DNA of 8,799 nt, taken from contig CAMHRJ010000076.1 of the NCBI GenBank assembly GCA_946187475.1, positions 1 through 8,799 of the forward strand, written 5' to 3'. Below, in pieces: positions 1 to 8,799 of this stretch (position 1 is its first letter; each line of letters opens with the position of its first letter). The notes below the pieces were generated by a model that had not been told where the DNA came from, made no database searches, and was given only the letters and a program-made list of their open reading frames with translations. A program made the translations under genes and the position numbers. The DNA comes from an uncultured Clostridia bacterium (GTDB lineage Bacteria > Bacillota > Clostridia > Oscillospirales > Oscillospiraceae).

Positions 1-408
1 CTTGACAATCTCGTACCGTTCGTCTTGCGTGGTCTCTCTTCCTTGTTTCATGCGGCTCCCTCCATGCATTCGCTTGAAGTCTTTGCCGCTATTATACACC
101 TTGATCCACTCTCGGAGAATATGGTCGTCTCGTATTTTGTATTTGATGCACAGATCCGACAGACTTCCTTCTCCCGAAAGATACGCTTTTACTGCCGACG
201 CTTTTGTTTCCTCACTGTACACACGGTTCTTCCTGCTTTCTGCCAGCCCCTGCACACCTTCTGCTTTATATCTCTGCAACCATCTTCTGATTGTACTTGT
301 TCCTACTCCTGCTTGTCGGCTGGCTGCTTCCTGACTGATTTTCCCTTCTGCAATTTGTTGAACAATTGTTATTCGCTCTTCTGTTGTTCGTTTTTTCCTT
401 TTGGACAT
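1..408 (-). CDS. IS3-family transposase, N-terminal helix-turn-helix part (OrfA-like), partial
   Basis: The frame is open from ATG at 408 to the window edge, giving 136 residues without a stop. The protein begins MSKRKKRTTEERITIVQQIA and is rich in Lys and Arg. A first helix-turn-helix covers about residues 25-54 (SQEAASRQAGVGTSTIRRWL). A second covers about 82-109 (SLSDLCIKYK then ILREWIKVY). The segment at 119-135 (RMKQGRETTQDERYEIV) resembles the linker that leads into a third HTH in IS150-type OrfA proteins. These domains bind the terminal inverted repeats; the DDE catalytic domain would lie outside the window. The ribosome binding site AGGGAG sits about 7 nt before ATG and is part of the upstream hairpin. 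Whether the full protein is intact cannot be seen. Confidence 0.8.
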   Translation of the reverse strand, partial: MSKRKKRTTEERITIVQQIAEGKISQEAASRQAGVGTSTIRRWLQRYKAEGVQGLAESRKNRVYSEETKASAVKAYLSGEGSLSDLCIKYKIRDDHILREWIKVYNSGKDFKRMHGGSRMKQGRETTQDERYEIVK

Positions 409-415
409 AATTTTA

Positions 416-469
416 CTCCCTCTATGTTTGACAGTGCTTTTATTATTTCACTGTCTCCCATAGAGGGAG
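416..469 (-). promoter_or_regulatory. Large hairpin in the transposase leader that covers its ribosome binding site
   Basis: Two 21-nt arms (416-436 and 449-469) are inverted repeats matching at 18 of 21 positions, with a 3-base mismatch bulge in the middle and a 12-nt AT-rich loop (437-448). In minus-strand RNA the 3' arm carries GAGGGAG, the Shine-Dalgarno sequence of the transposase, so the fold would hide it. In IS10 and IS50, hairpins at the transposase start prevent translation from transcripts that enter from outside the element. The same role is inferred here. A promoter inside the arms would escape the block, but I could not define one. Confidence 0.6.
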
Positions 470-474
470 CATAT

Positions 475-507
475 CACAGGCGTTCTGTGGTCTTTGTTTG
501 TTTTTTT
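475..507 (+). terminator. Possible weak plus-strand terminator at the IS/chromosome border
   Basis: CACAG-GCGTT-CTGTG forms a 5-bp stem with a 5-nt loop (475-489). It is followed by a T-rich run (492-507, ending in seven T). The geometry is that of a weak intrinsic terminator on the plus strand. No plus-strand gene ends here in this window, so it may be left from a convergent neighbour displaced by the IS, or it may be chance. One stem arm includes the last bases of the IS, which weakens the case for an old function. Confidence 0.22.
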
Positions 508-520
508 GATTGATCGTCCG

Positions 521-1834
521 TCACGATGCGGGCCAGGTGTTCCCCAGGTCCGGACGCACCGGATCAAACACCTCGTAGGTGTCATAGAACTTGCTGTATT
601 CCTGGATGCATGCGCCGCTTCGCAGTGTCGTTCCATCGGGATGGAGCCGATCGCAGATGACGGCGGAGATGTCCTGCTTGATGTAGGAGAAGGAGTTGGC
701 GCCGACGCTGGCGAAGATGCGGAAGCCCTGATCGTGCAGATATTGGAATTTCGGGCCGGTGGTATGCCAGTCGTCGCCGTCCGGGCGAGCGCCGTGGGGG
801 TAGAACAGAATCTGCGTGGGGCCAACCAGAGAGCCGACTTCATTGAGCCACTTTTGCGTATCGGTCTGCACCCATGCCAGATCGGTGGTCGTGCTTGCCA
901 GATTGATGTGGCCCCATGTATGGCTGCCGAAGGTCCAGCCGGTCTCCTTCAGACGCTGGATCACGGGCTTGACCGCTTCAATCTCCTTCTGGCGATTGGC
1001 TTCGTATTCCTTCTCTGTTCCGGCGGGGATCTCGGAGTCGATCTGCGTGCGGTAGCCGAGAATGCCCTCATAGCCCGTCAGGGAGAAGATGGCCTTGGCG
1101 CCGTTGAGAGAAAAGTCCGGGTGCTGGTAGACGAACTGATCCAGAATGGGCGTCGCATCCAGCTCCTTGGTCAGGAAAACCTCGCCCGTGTAGGGATCAG
1201 TGCACTCGGCCCAGATCTCGCCGTCATCCCCGACCACCAGCTTGGAGGTGAAGCCCTCCTCCAGCATGTAGGGATAGTAGTTCACATCGTCGAAGGAAAT
1301 GACCAGCGGCTTTTTCCCCTCCGGGAGCATCAGCGTATTGCGCACCATATGGGTGCCGGTTTCGTCTGTGACCTCGCTCCAGACGTCCTCCATGGCAACC
1401 AGGATGTATCCCTTGTCATAGACGCTTTGGAGGATCTTGTTGTATTCATCCACGGTGACCATCCAGTCGTCCAGGCCGAAGCGCTGAGACTGGGAGGCGC
1501 CGGAATCATAGAATGCGTACTTCGGGTACGCAATGATCGGGTGGAAGAACAGGTGCTCCACCACCTGGTCCGGTCCCCATGCCTGGGTGAGCTGGTCCTC
1601 CGACCAGTAGTTCTTCACGGCGTCATAGGGATCGCCCTCCGGCACCGGCGTAGCCTTGGGACTGTCTGCTGAGGACTCTTCGGTGTCTGAAACGGCGCTG
1701 CCTTCGGCCATTGCGGGGTCCATGGACCGCTCGGCAGAAGTTGAGCTGCACCGTACCACCAGGATCACCAGCGATACGAGCATTGCCAGAATCAGAAACA
1801 GGAATAAAAAACGCCGAATTATGTTTTGCTGCAT
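521..1834 (-). CDS. Membrane-anchored polysaccharide deacetylase (NodB-like, carbohydrate esterase 4 type)
   Basis: The 437-residue product begins with a positively charged end (IIRR) and a hydrophobic segment at about residues 8-28. This is a signal anchor rather than a clear lipobox, since Arg precedes Cys29. A low-complexity Ser/Glu/Asp/Pro linker (30-70) leads to an extracellular domain. NodB-type metal-site motifs can be seen: VISFDD (178-183, Asp pair), HTWGH (305-309, H-x3-H) and FYPHG (344-348). Such enzymes remove acetyl or other N/O-acyl groups from cell-wall or surface polysaccharides; the substrate is not evident. About 120 residues separate the first two motifs, more than in short NodB domains, so this is a lineage-type variant with an insert. 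ATG at 1834 follows GGAGG at 6 nt spacing. It lies 82 nt downstream of ispE on the same strand and could share its transcript. Confidence 0.85.
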   Translation of the reverse strand: MQQNIIRRFLFLFLILAMLVSLVILVVRCSSTSAERSMDPAMAEGSAVSDTEESSADSPKATPVPEGDPYDAVKNYWSEDQLTQAWGPDQVVEHLFFHPIIAYPKYAFYDSGASQSQRFGLDDWMVTVDEYNKILQSVYDKGYILVAMEDVWSEVTDETGTHMVRNTLMLPEGKKPLVISFDDVNYYPYMLEEGFTSKLVVGDDGEIWAECTDPYTGEVFLTKELDATPILDQFVYQHPDFSLNGAKAIFSLTGYEGILGYRTQIDSEIPAGTEKEYEANRQKEIEAVKPVIQRLKETGWTFGSHTWGHINLASTTTDLAWVQTDTQKWLNEVGSLVGPTQILFYPHGARPDGDDWHTTGPKFQYLHDQGFRIFASVGANSFSYIKQDISAVICDRLHPDGTTLRSGACIQEYSKFYDTYEVFDPVRPDLGNTWPAS

Positions 1835-1916
1835 GGGGTTCCTCCATTTTCTCTTTCTCTTTTGTGTGGGTGCGTATGAATATGCGGGGCAGGACCTGCC
1901 CGGTTGAAAAGGCCTG

Positions 1917-2798
1917 CTATACGTCCAGCCGACCGATGGTCCGGGTCAGATAGGTCTCTCGATACTGGCTTCGGAGAATGTGCAGGGCGTTTTCGGCGCT
2001 CTCCCGGTTGGAGAAGAGCCCGAACACCGCCGAGCCCGTGCCGCTCATGACGCTGCCGTCGGCTCCGGCGCCCAGAAGGGTGCTCTTGATGGCGGTGATG
2101 TCGCCGGCGCGGTGCTCCAGCACGTCCTCAAAGACGTTGTACATCCGCTGGCTCACGGCCCGGACGTCGCCCTGCTCCAGGGCCTTGCAAATGCCGTCGG
2201 TGTCCGGGCGGCAGCGGGAGCTGCGGGCGTCGATGCGGCGGAAGAGGTCCGGCGTGGAGATGGGAAAGTCCGGCTTGCAGATGACCACCAGGGTCTCGGG
2301 CATGGGCGTCAGGGGCGTGAGCACCTCGCCCCGGCCCTGGGCCAGCATGGTGCCGCCGGCGATGCAGTAGGGCACGTCGCTGCCCAGCTCCAGACCCAGT
2401 GCCTCCAGCTCAGAGAGCGTCAGAGGACGGTCGAAGGCCCGGTTCAGCGCCCGCAGCACTGCCGCCGCGTCCGAGGAGCCGCCGCCCAGACCGGCGCAGA
2501 CCGGCACCCGCTTGCGCAGGCGCACCGAGGCGCCCAGATCGCCGTGGCCGGTGCGCTCCAGAAAGAGCTTTGCCGCCCGCAGGGCGATGTTCCGCTCGTC
2601 GCAGGGGAGATAGCGCCGGTCGCTCTGGGCGCGGTAACGGCCCTCCCGGTTCAGCAGGATGCTCACATCGTCGTGGTGCTCCACGCTCTGCATGATCATG
2701 CACAGATCGTGATAGCCGTCATCGCGCTTTGCCAGCACGTCCAGGGAAAGATTCAGTTTTGCGTATGCGTTTTCCCGCAGGATTTCGGTTTGGCTCAT
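1917..2798 (-). CDS. ispE: 4-diphosphocytidyl-2-C-methyl-D-erythritol kinase
   Basis: This cytoplasmic GHMP-family kinase phosphorylates 4-diphosphocytidyl-2-C-methyl-D-erythritol with ATP, a middle step of the MEP pathway to isoprenoid precursors. The 293-residue product is close to the usual IspE length. Motif 1 is AYAKLNLSLDV (11-21) with the substrate-site Lys14. The ATP loop is GLGGGSSDAAA (103-113). LGSDVPYCIAGG carries the likely catalytic Asp141. The third GHMP motif is MSGTGSAVFGLF (251-262). I chose ATG at 2798 because it follows AAGGAGGGA at close spacing and the product then starts just before motif 1. The frame stays open to 2978, but that would run through the probable promoter. 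It is divergent from the atp operon and upstream of the deacetylase. Confidence 0.95.
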   Translation of the reverse strand: MSQTEILRENAYAKLNLSLDVLAKRDDGYHDLCMIMQSVEHHDDVSILLNREGRYRAQSDRRYLPCDERNIALRAAKLFLERTGHGDLGASVRLRKRVPVCAGLGGGSSDAAAVLRALNRAFDRPLTLSELEALGLELGSDVPYCIAGGTMLAQGRGEVLTPLTPMPETLVVICKPDFPISTPDLFRRIDARSSRCRPDTDGICKALEQGDVRAVSQRMYNVFEDVLEHRAGDITAIKSTLLGAGADGSVMSGTGSAVFGLFSNRESAENALHILRSQYRETYLTRTIGRLDV

Positions 2799-2810
2799 AG
2801 TCCCTCCTTG

Positions 2811-2844
2811 CAGCGGCCTGCCCCAGGGTTCCAAAAAGCCGCTG
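2811..2844 (-). promoter_or_regulatory. Hairpin in the ispE leader next to the ribosome binding site
   Basis: CAGCGGC (2811-2817) and GCCGCTG (2838-2844) form a perfect 7-bp stem around a 20-nt loop. In ispE mRNA it ends one nucleotide before the Shine-Dalgarno sequence AAGGAGGGA (2801-2809). It lacks a U-tract, so it is not a terminator. It may affect ribosome access or mRNA stability; the regulatory role is a guess. Confidence 0.35.
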
Positions 2845-2936
2845 GATGTCACCAATTTGCGCCATTTCGCGGCGTTGTCCCTTGTGGAGCCGCAGCGTTC
2901 GTGGCAGACTGGTCGGCAGAATTGAGATTTAGTATT

Positions 2937-2964
2937 ATTATATACGAAATCCTGCCGGATGCAA
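2937..2964 (-). promoter_or_regulatory. Probable sigma-A promoter for ispE (and perhaps the deacetylase)
   Basis: Reading the minus strand, TATAAT (2937-2942) matches the -10 consensus fully. It is preceded at 16 bp by TTGCAT (2959-2964), which matches the -35 consensus at three of six positions. Transcription would start near 2930 and give a leader of about 130 nt. The -10 is strong and the -35 weak. Confidence 0.6.
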
Positions 2965-3017
2965 GGCGCTGGACGCACTTTTTCCCGAATGCTGTGCGGT
3001 TCGCTTTAAAACGTGAA

Positions 3018-3077
3018 GAAAATAACAAAAATAATTGTGCAGGATGCTTTGACATCCGGGGTAACCCATGATAGAAT
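3018..3077 (+). promoter_or_regulatory. Strong sigma-A promoter of the atp operon with an UP-like A-rich stretch
   Basis: TTGACA (3049-3054, perfect -35) and TAGAAT (3072-3077, five of six) are separated by the optimal 17 bp. An A-rich stretch at about 3018-3037 lies where an alpha-CTD-binding UP element would be. The start site should be near 3084, leaving a leader of about 50 nt. That leader holds a small perfect hairpin GCGTT-AAG-AACGC (3099-3111) before the GGAGG ribosome binding site at 3121. This is the only strong promoter I see for the operon. Confidence 0.8.
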
Positions 3078-3134
3078 ATTGACTAAGTATCCAATGATGC
3101 GTTAAGAACGCGCTGAGAGGGGAGGAAGCGGCCT

Positions 3135-3485
3135 ATGAACGTGGGTGAGCTGGCGCTGAGCATTTTGGTCGGCGCTGTGCTGGGAATCCTTGCGGGATAT
3201 ATCAATATGTGCATCACCCGCGCTTCCGTGAAGCGCAACGGCGGCGATGGTCTCGCCGCAGTGGCGGCCACGAATCTGGCCCGCATGGTGGTGAACTTTG
3301 CGGTGCTGGCGCTGATCTTCTTCACGCGCAGCGCCGTGCCCCTGAATTTCTATGGTACGATCTTGAGCTGTGCGTTGGTGCTCTCGGCGGCGAATCCGCT
3401 GTTTGTGCTGCGCCTGACCAAACAGATGAAAAAGGATATGGAAGCCGCGGCAAAGCCTGCCGCGGATGATGAGGGAGGTGAATGA
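3135..3485 (+). CDS. atpI: ATP synthase subunit I-like membrane protein
   Basis: This 116-residue hydrophobic protein has membrane segments at about residues 6-26, 48-64 and 73-93, and a charged, acidic C-terminal tail (97-116). Position as the first gene of the atp operon, size, and the segment NLARMVVNFAVLAL fit the loosely conserved ATP synthase I-chain family. Those proteins help assemble the c-ring and, in some bacteria, supply Mg2+ to the enzyme. Most relatives have four membrane helices, whereas three are obvious here. The start follows GGGGAGGAAG. The stop overlaps the atpB start (ATGA), which indicates translational coupling. Assignment rests on context and topology more than on sequence motifs. 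Confidence 0.7.
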   Translation: MNVGELALSILVGAVLGILAGYINMCITRASVKRNGGDGLAAVAATNLARMVVNFAVLALIFFTRSAVPLNFYGTILSCALVLSAANPLFVLRLTKQMKKDMEAAAKPAADDEGGE

Positions 3486-4165
3486 CCTTGCATGAGGCAA
3501 ATGTGCTGTTTTCCATCGGACCGCTGGAGGTGACGAAAACCGTTGTCTCCATGTGGGTGCTTGTGCTCGTGCTGGCACTTTTGAGCTTTCTGGCCACCCG
3601 GAAGCTGAAGGCCGTGCCCGGGAAGCTCCAGAACGCGGCGGAAATGGCTGTGGAGAGTCTGCAGGGCTTCTTCGGCGGCATTCTGGGCAAGGAGAACGCG
3701 AAGCGGTATTTCCCGCTGCTGGGGACGTTTTTCGTCTTCATCGTCGTCTCCAACTACTCCAGTCTGCTCCCCGGCGCCGGCAGTGTTTTCGCCGTGCCCA
3801 CCACCAGCCTCTCGGTGACTGCCGCCCTGGCCGCCATCAGCTTTGTGGTGGTTCAGGAGGAGAGCATCCGACATCAGGGCGTGGGCGGTTATCTCAAGAG
3901 CCTGATGCAGCCCATGTTCCTGTGCGTGCTGATGCTGCCGCTGAATCTGATCGAGCAGGCTGTCCACCCGGTGAGCCTGGCACTGCGACTTTACGGCAAC
4001 CTCTACGGCGAGGAGCTGGCCGCCGAACAGCTGGGCGGTCTGGCCGCCATCGGCCTGCCCATCGTCATGCATGTGCTGAGTCTGCTGTTCTGCCTGATCC
4101 AGGCCATGGTGTTCACACTGCTGGTGTCCATTTACCTCACCGAGGCTCTCGGCGAGGAAGATTGA
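3482..4165 (+). CDS. atpB: F-type ATP synthase subunit a
   Basis: This is the Fo stator protein that forms the two ion half-channels next to the c-ring. The 227-residue, strongly hydrophobic product has the family signature SLALRLYGNLYGEEL (165-179), in which Arg169 is the essential arginine and Asn173 the following conserved Asn. Late in the protein, LIQAMVFTLLVSIYLTEAL (205-223) carries the conserved Gln207 and aromatic Tyr218. The loop PTTSLSVTAALA (106-117) sits where many a subunits have P-x-x-D-x-N-x-T, and both the Asp and the Asn are Ser here. ATG overlaps the atpI stop and follows GGGAGG at 4 nt. The length is in the range of short Firmicutes a subunits. Confidence 0.93.
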   Translation: MTLHEANVLFSIGPLEVTKTVVSMWVLVLVLALLSFLATRKLKAVPGKLQNAAEMAVESLQGFFGGILGKENAKRYFPLLGTFFVFIVVSNYSSLLPGAGSVFAVPTTSLSVTAALAAISFVVVQEESIRHQGVGGYLKSLMQPMFLCVLMLPLNLIEQAVHPVSLALRLYGNLYGEELAAEQLGGLAAIGLPIVMHVLSLLFCLIQAMVFTLLVSIYLTEALGEED

Positions 4166-4214
4166 TTCTGTAAGCAAATAAAAATAAAACATAAAACTTA
4201 GGAGGAAACAAATC
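4166..4214 (+). promoter_or_regulatory. A/T-rich translation initiation region of atpE
   Basis: The gap between atpB and atpE is dominated by A (runs such as AAATAAAAATAAAACATAAA). It ends in AGGAGG (4200-4205), placed 9 nt before ATG. Subunit c is needed in about ten copies per enzyme. In E. coli an A/U-rich unstructured leader upstream of atpE raises its translation. The same role is inferred here because the stretch contrasts sharply with the GC-rich genes on both sides. Confidence 0.6.
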
Positions 4215-4445
4215 ATGACCGCATCCGCAATCATCGCGCTGGCTGCTGCCATCGCCATCGCGCTCAGCACCCTGGGCCCCGGCATCGGCCAGGGTCTCGC
4301 CGCCGCCAAGGCCATGGAGGCCATTGCACGCCAGCCCGAGGCTGCCGGCACCATCCGCACCAACATGATCGTGGCCCTCGCCATGATGGAGGCGCTGACC
4401 ATCTACGGTCTAGTCATCGCGTTCATGCTGATCGGCAAGATGTAA
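4215..4445 (+). CDS. atpE: F-type ATP synthase subunit c (c-ring proteolipid)
   Basis: The 76-residue product forms the two-helix hairpin of the rotating c-ring. Helix 1 contains the Gly-rich packing run and GPGIGQGLAAAKAMEAIA (21-38). The polar loop has the invariant RQPEA (39-43), which contacts gamma and epsilon. Helix 2 has MMEALTIYGLVIAF (57-70) with the ion-binding carboxylate Glu59. Gln26 and Tyr64 match residues of Na+-binding rings such as Ilyobacter (Gln32, Tyr70). However, the Ser-Thr after the glutamate in those rings is Ala60-Leu61 here, as in proton-type rings. Ion specificity is therefore not settled by sequence. The gene has a strong AGGAGG site and lies between atpB and atpF as in most operons. 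Confidence 0.96.
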   Translation: MTASAIIALAAAIAIALSTLGPGIGQGLAAAKAMEAIARQPEAAGTIRTNMIVALAMMEALTIYGLVIAFMLIGKM

Positions 4446-4500
4446 GCAACCAAGACCCGAATCTCTATTATCAAATATCAAATAATAGGAGGCACACGTT

Positions 4501-4923
4501 TTGAGCATTAACATTTCAGAACTGATCTGGACGGTCCTTTGCTTTCTCGTGCTGCTGTTTGTGCTGAAAAAACTGCTGTTCGACCCTCTGACCCGATTCA
4601 TGGACGAGCGCAAGGCGAAGGTGGAGGCCGGAATGGCCGCCGGCCGGGAGGCGGAAGCCTCCCGGGAAGCCAACGAGCGGGAACTGCTGGAAAAGCGCAG
4701 AGCCAAGGCCGCCGAAGCTGCCAAGCTGGTGGCGGACGGCCGCGCCAGGGACGAAAAGGCTCGGGCGGACGCCCTGGCCGAAGCCCGCAAGCAGGCCGCC
4801 GAAGCCATGAAGGACGCCAAGGCTGCCCTCTCCCTGGAGGAGGCCGCGGCGGAAGCGAACCTGGAAGCGCAGATGCCGGAGCTGGTGGACACCCTCACCG
4901 CGGCACTGCTGAGAAAGGGGTGA
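4501..4923 (+). CDS. atpF: F-type ATP synthase subunit b (peripheral stalk), TTG start
   Basis: The 140-residue protein has one N-terminal membrane helix (about 8-24), then the family-typical turn KKLLFDPLTRFMDERKAKVE (23-42), then an Ala/Glu/Lys/Arg-rich coiled coil to about residue 128. It tethers F1 to subunit a as part of the outer stalk and pairs with another b chain, here probably the b'-like region of the next gene. It is shorter than the usual 155-170 residues. TTG at 4501 is chosen because AGGAGG (4487-4492) lies 8 nt before it and no ATG or GTG fits the site. The stop is 7 nt from the next gene, whose ribosome binding sequence overlaps it. Confidence 0.9.
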   Translation: MSINISELIWTVLCFLVLLFVLKKLLFDPLTRFMDERKAKVEAGMAAGREAEASREANERELLEKRRAKAAEAAKLVADGRARDEKARADALAEARKQAAEAMKDAKAALSLEEAAAEANLEAQMPELVDTLTAALLRKG

Positions 4924-4930
4924 TCGGGAC

Positions 4931-7168
<2,238 letters not shown>

Positions 7169-7189
7169 GTGCAGCCTGCCTTCTCACAT

Positions 7190-7260
7190 CGGTGGAGGCG
7201 GCGAAAGCCCTCTCAGTCTCGCTTTCGCTCGACAGCTCTCCCGGAGGGAGAGCCAAAAAG
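7190..7260 (+). repeat. Hairpin-rich intergenic element between the fused alpha gene and atpG, likely an interspersed repeat
   Basis: This part of the 105 bp gap contains GGC-GAAA-GCC (7203-7210 region), an imperfect palindrome around TCGCTTTCGCTCGA (7219-7232), and a perfect 8-bp stem GCTCTCCC-GGA-GGGAGAGC (7235-7253). The wording CCCTCTCAGTCTCGC and AGCTCTCCC...GGGAGAGCCAA resembles a short palindromic sequence I recall as scattered through genomes of GC-rich gut Clostridia. That recollection could not be checked. No T-run follows, so it is not a terminator. It ends just before the atpG ribosome binding site and may act in mRNA processing or stability. Confidence 0.55.
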
Positions 7261-7273
7261 GAAGTGATATTCC

Positions 7274-8137
7274 ATGGCAAACATGCGCGCCATCCGTTCG
7301 CGCATCAAAAGCGTACAGAATACGCAGCAGATCACCAAAACCATGAAGATGGTCGCGGCGGCGAATCTGCGGCGCACCCAGAGCGGCATGTCCGCCATGC
7401 GCACCTTTGCCCAGCAGACCCAGCAGCTCATGGACGCGCTGCTCTCCGGCGGCACCCAGTATGAAAACCCGCTGCTGCAGCCCCGGGAGCCGGCAGAGAA
7501 GGTGCTCTACGTCCTGTTTGTGGGAAACCGCGGTCTGTGCGGTATGTATAACCATACGGCGCTGCGGTTCCTGCAGCAGCAGATCCAGTCTGACGGGCGC
7601 GAGAGCAGCGTCATCGTCTGCGGGCGCTGGGGCAAGGATGTCATCGCTCAGACCGGCCTGAACGTGATCGACACGGTCAGCGACATGTCTGACACGCCCA
7701 ACATGGACCAGGCCCTGGTTCTGGCCGATCGTCTGCGCTGGATGTATCTCAATGGCGAGGCCGACGAGATCCATCTGGTCTACCAGCACTTCCGCAGCAT
7801 GCTCGCGCAGGAGCCGACGGATCTGCAGCTGCTGCCCGCCGCCCCGGAGGCCCGGGGTGAGGCGCCGCACGATTACCTCTTCGAGCCGGATCAGGCCACG
7901 ATCCTCGCCAATGTGCTGGAGCTCTATGTGAACAACACGGTGCTGTCCGTGATGCTGGAGGCCAAAACCGGCGAGCATGCCGCCCGCATGACCGCCATGA
8001 GCACCGCCACCGACTCCACCCGCGAGCTGATCGCGTCCCTGCAGCTGCACCTGAACCGTGCCCGTCAGGCCGCCATCACCACCGAGATCAGCGAGATCGT
8101 CGGCGGCGCAAACGCGCTGAAAAAGAAAAAACAATGA
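7274..8137 (+). CDS. atpG: F-type ATP synthase subunit gamma (central rotor shaft)
   Basis: The 287-residue product is full length for the family. The N-terminal helix begins MRAIRSRIKSVQNTQQITKT (4-23) and continues with MKMVAAANLRR. The middle Rossmann-like domain has GNRGLCGMYN (84-93), where most relatives read DRGLCG. The C-terminal helix carries the hallmark EHAARMTAMSTATDST followed by LNRARQAAITTEISEIVGGA. The two end helices form the coiled coil that turns inside the alpha-beta hexamer and couples c-ring rotation to catalysis. ATG at 7274 follows AAGGAAGTGA, which lies directly after the hairpin repeat. Sequence shows nothing unusual for the family; only the 105 bp upstream gap is out of keeping with the tight spacing elsewhere. 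Confidence 0.96.
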   Translation: MANMRAIRSRIKSVQNTQQITKTMKMVAAANLRRTQSGMSAMRTFAQQTQQLMDALLSGGTQYENPLLQPREPAEKVLYVLFVGNRGLCGMYNHTALRFLQQQIQSDGRESSVIVCGRWGKDVIAQTGLNVIDTVSDMSDTPNMDQALVLADRLRWMYLNGEADEIHLVYQHFRSMLAQEPTDLQLLPAAPEARGEAPHDYLFEPDQATILANVLELYVNNTVLSVMLEAKTGEHAARMTAMSTATDSTRELIASLQLHLNRARQAAITTEISEIVGGANALKKKKQ

Positions 8138-8161
8138 TCCTCTTTAAGGAGGTTTGAACCT

Positions 8162-8799
<638 letters not shown>

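Larger units (their letters stand above)
1..476 (-). mobile_element. 5' end of an IS3-family (IS150-like) insertion sequence, cut by the window edge
   Basis: On the minus strand this block reads from a likely element end (TGATATGCTCCC, starting at 476) through a hairpin leader into a transposase gene that leaves the window. A 5'-TG terminus next to a hairpin and an OrfA-like HTH protein is typical of the IS3 family. Base composition is visibly more AT-rich than the GC-rich genes to the right, which fits acquired DNA. The element lies about 45 bp past the deacetylase stop codon, so it does not break that gene. The other end is outside the window, so the target duplication and exact boundary (476 or 478) cannot be confirmed. 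Confidence 0.75.
2799..3134. promoter_or_regulatory. Divergent intergenic region between ispE and the atp operon
   Basis: This 336 bp stretch has no convincing gene on either strand. It contains an ispE promoter reading left with a leader of about 130 nt, and a strong promoter for the atp operon reading right with a leader of about 50 nt. The two -35 boxes are about 85 bp apart. The middle (2965-3048) is moderately AT-rich with no clear operator palindrome. No tRNA or riboswitch fold was recognised. Confidence 0.7.

Noticed and set aside
494..1672. Long plus-strand open frame of 392 codons opposite the deacetylase gene.
   Set aside because: It mirrors the real minus-strand gene in a GC-rich region, has no ribosome binding site and shows no recognisable protein motif.
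1887..1901. GGGCA-GGACC-TGCCC inverted repeat between ispE and the deacetylase gene, considered as a terminator.
   Set aside because: The stem is only 5 bp and no T-run follows on either strand, so it does not show that the two genes are separately transcribed.
1980..3071. Plus-strand open frame of 363 codons opposite ispE and its promoter.
   Set aside because: It is antisense to a clear ispE, runs across the intergenic region, and its low-complexity product resembles no known protein.
7235..7260. The 8-bp hairpin upstream of atpG as an intrinsic terminator.
   Set aside because: It is followed by CAAAAAG rather than a T-run, and the reverse strand has no T-run in the right place either.

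Overview
The window looks like a chromosomal segment of a GC-rich Gram-positive anaerobe, most likely a gut Clostridia of the Oscillospiraceae/Ruminococcaceae type. The reasons are the strong AGGAGG-type ribosome binding sites, a GC-rich coding style, an F-type ATP synthase operon in Firmicutes-like order, the non-mevalonate isoprenoid gene ispE, and a hairpin repeat of a kind I remember from such genomes. The assignment is an inference; no rRNA or taxon-specific marker is present.

Left part, minus strand: bases 1-476 are the 5' end of an IS3-family insertion sequence, of lower GC than the rest. It carries the start of a helix-turn-helix transposase protein and a long hairpin that covers the transposase ribosome binding site. 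The element ends about 45 bp beyond the stop codon of a membrane-anchored polysaccharide deacetylase (521-1834). Upstream of that lies ispE (1917-2798), on the same strand and probably in the same transcript. A 336 bp divergent intergenic region (2799-3134) holds a minus-strand promoter for ispE and a near-consensus plus-strand promoter for the atp operon.

Right part, plus strand: an atp operon runs to the window edge as atpI-like, atpB (a), atpE (c), atpF (b), a fused gene, atpG (gamma) and atpD (beta, cut by the edge). atpC (epsilon) would be expected next. No free-standing atpH (delta) exists between atpF and the fused gene.

The outstanding feature is the 745-residue product of 4931-7168. 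In one frame it joins a second b-type subunit (membrane helix plus coiled coil, residues 1-160), only the C-terminal domain of delta (about 168-240) and a complete alpha subunit (about 245-745). F1 contains three alpha subunits but a normal enzyme has one delta and two b, so the fusion implies either three peripheral stalks or some way of making shorter products. The b'/delta junction is a roughly 25% GC island with an in-frame ATG, clustered stop codons in both other frames and an X XXY YYZ heptamer just upstream. It looks like a former gene boundary and could be a site of internal initiation or frameshifting. Subunit c also has a mixed ion-site signature, and subunit a lacks a commonly conserved Asp/Asn motif.
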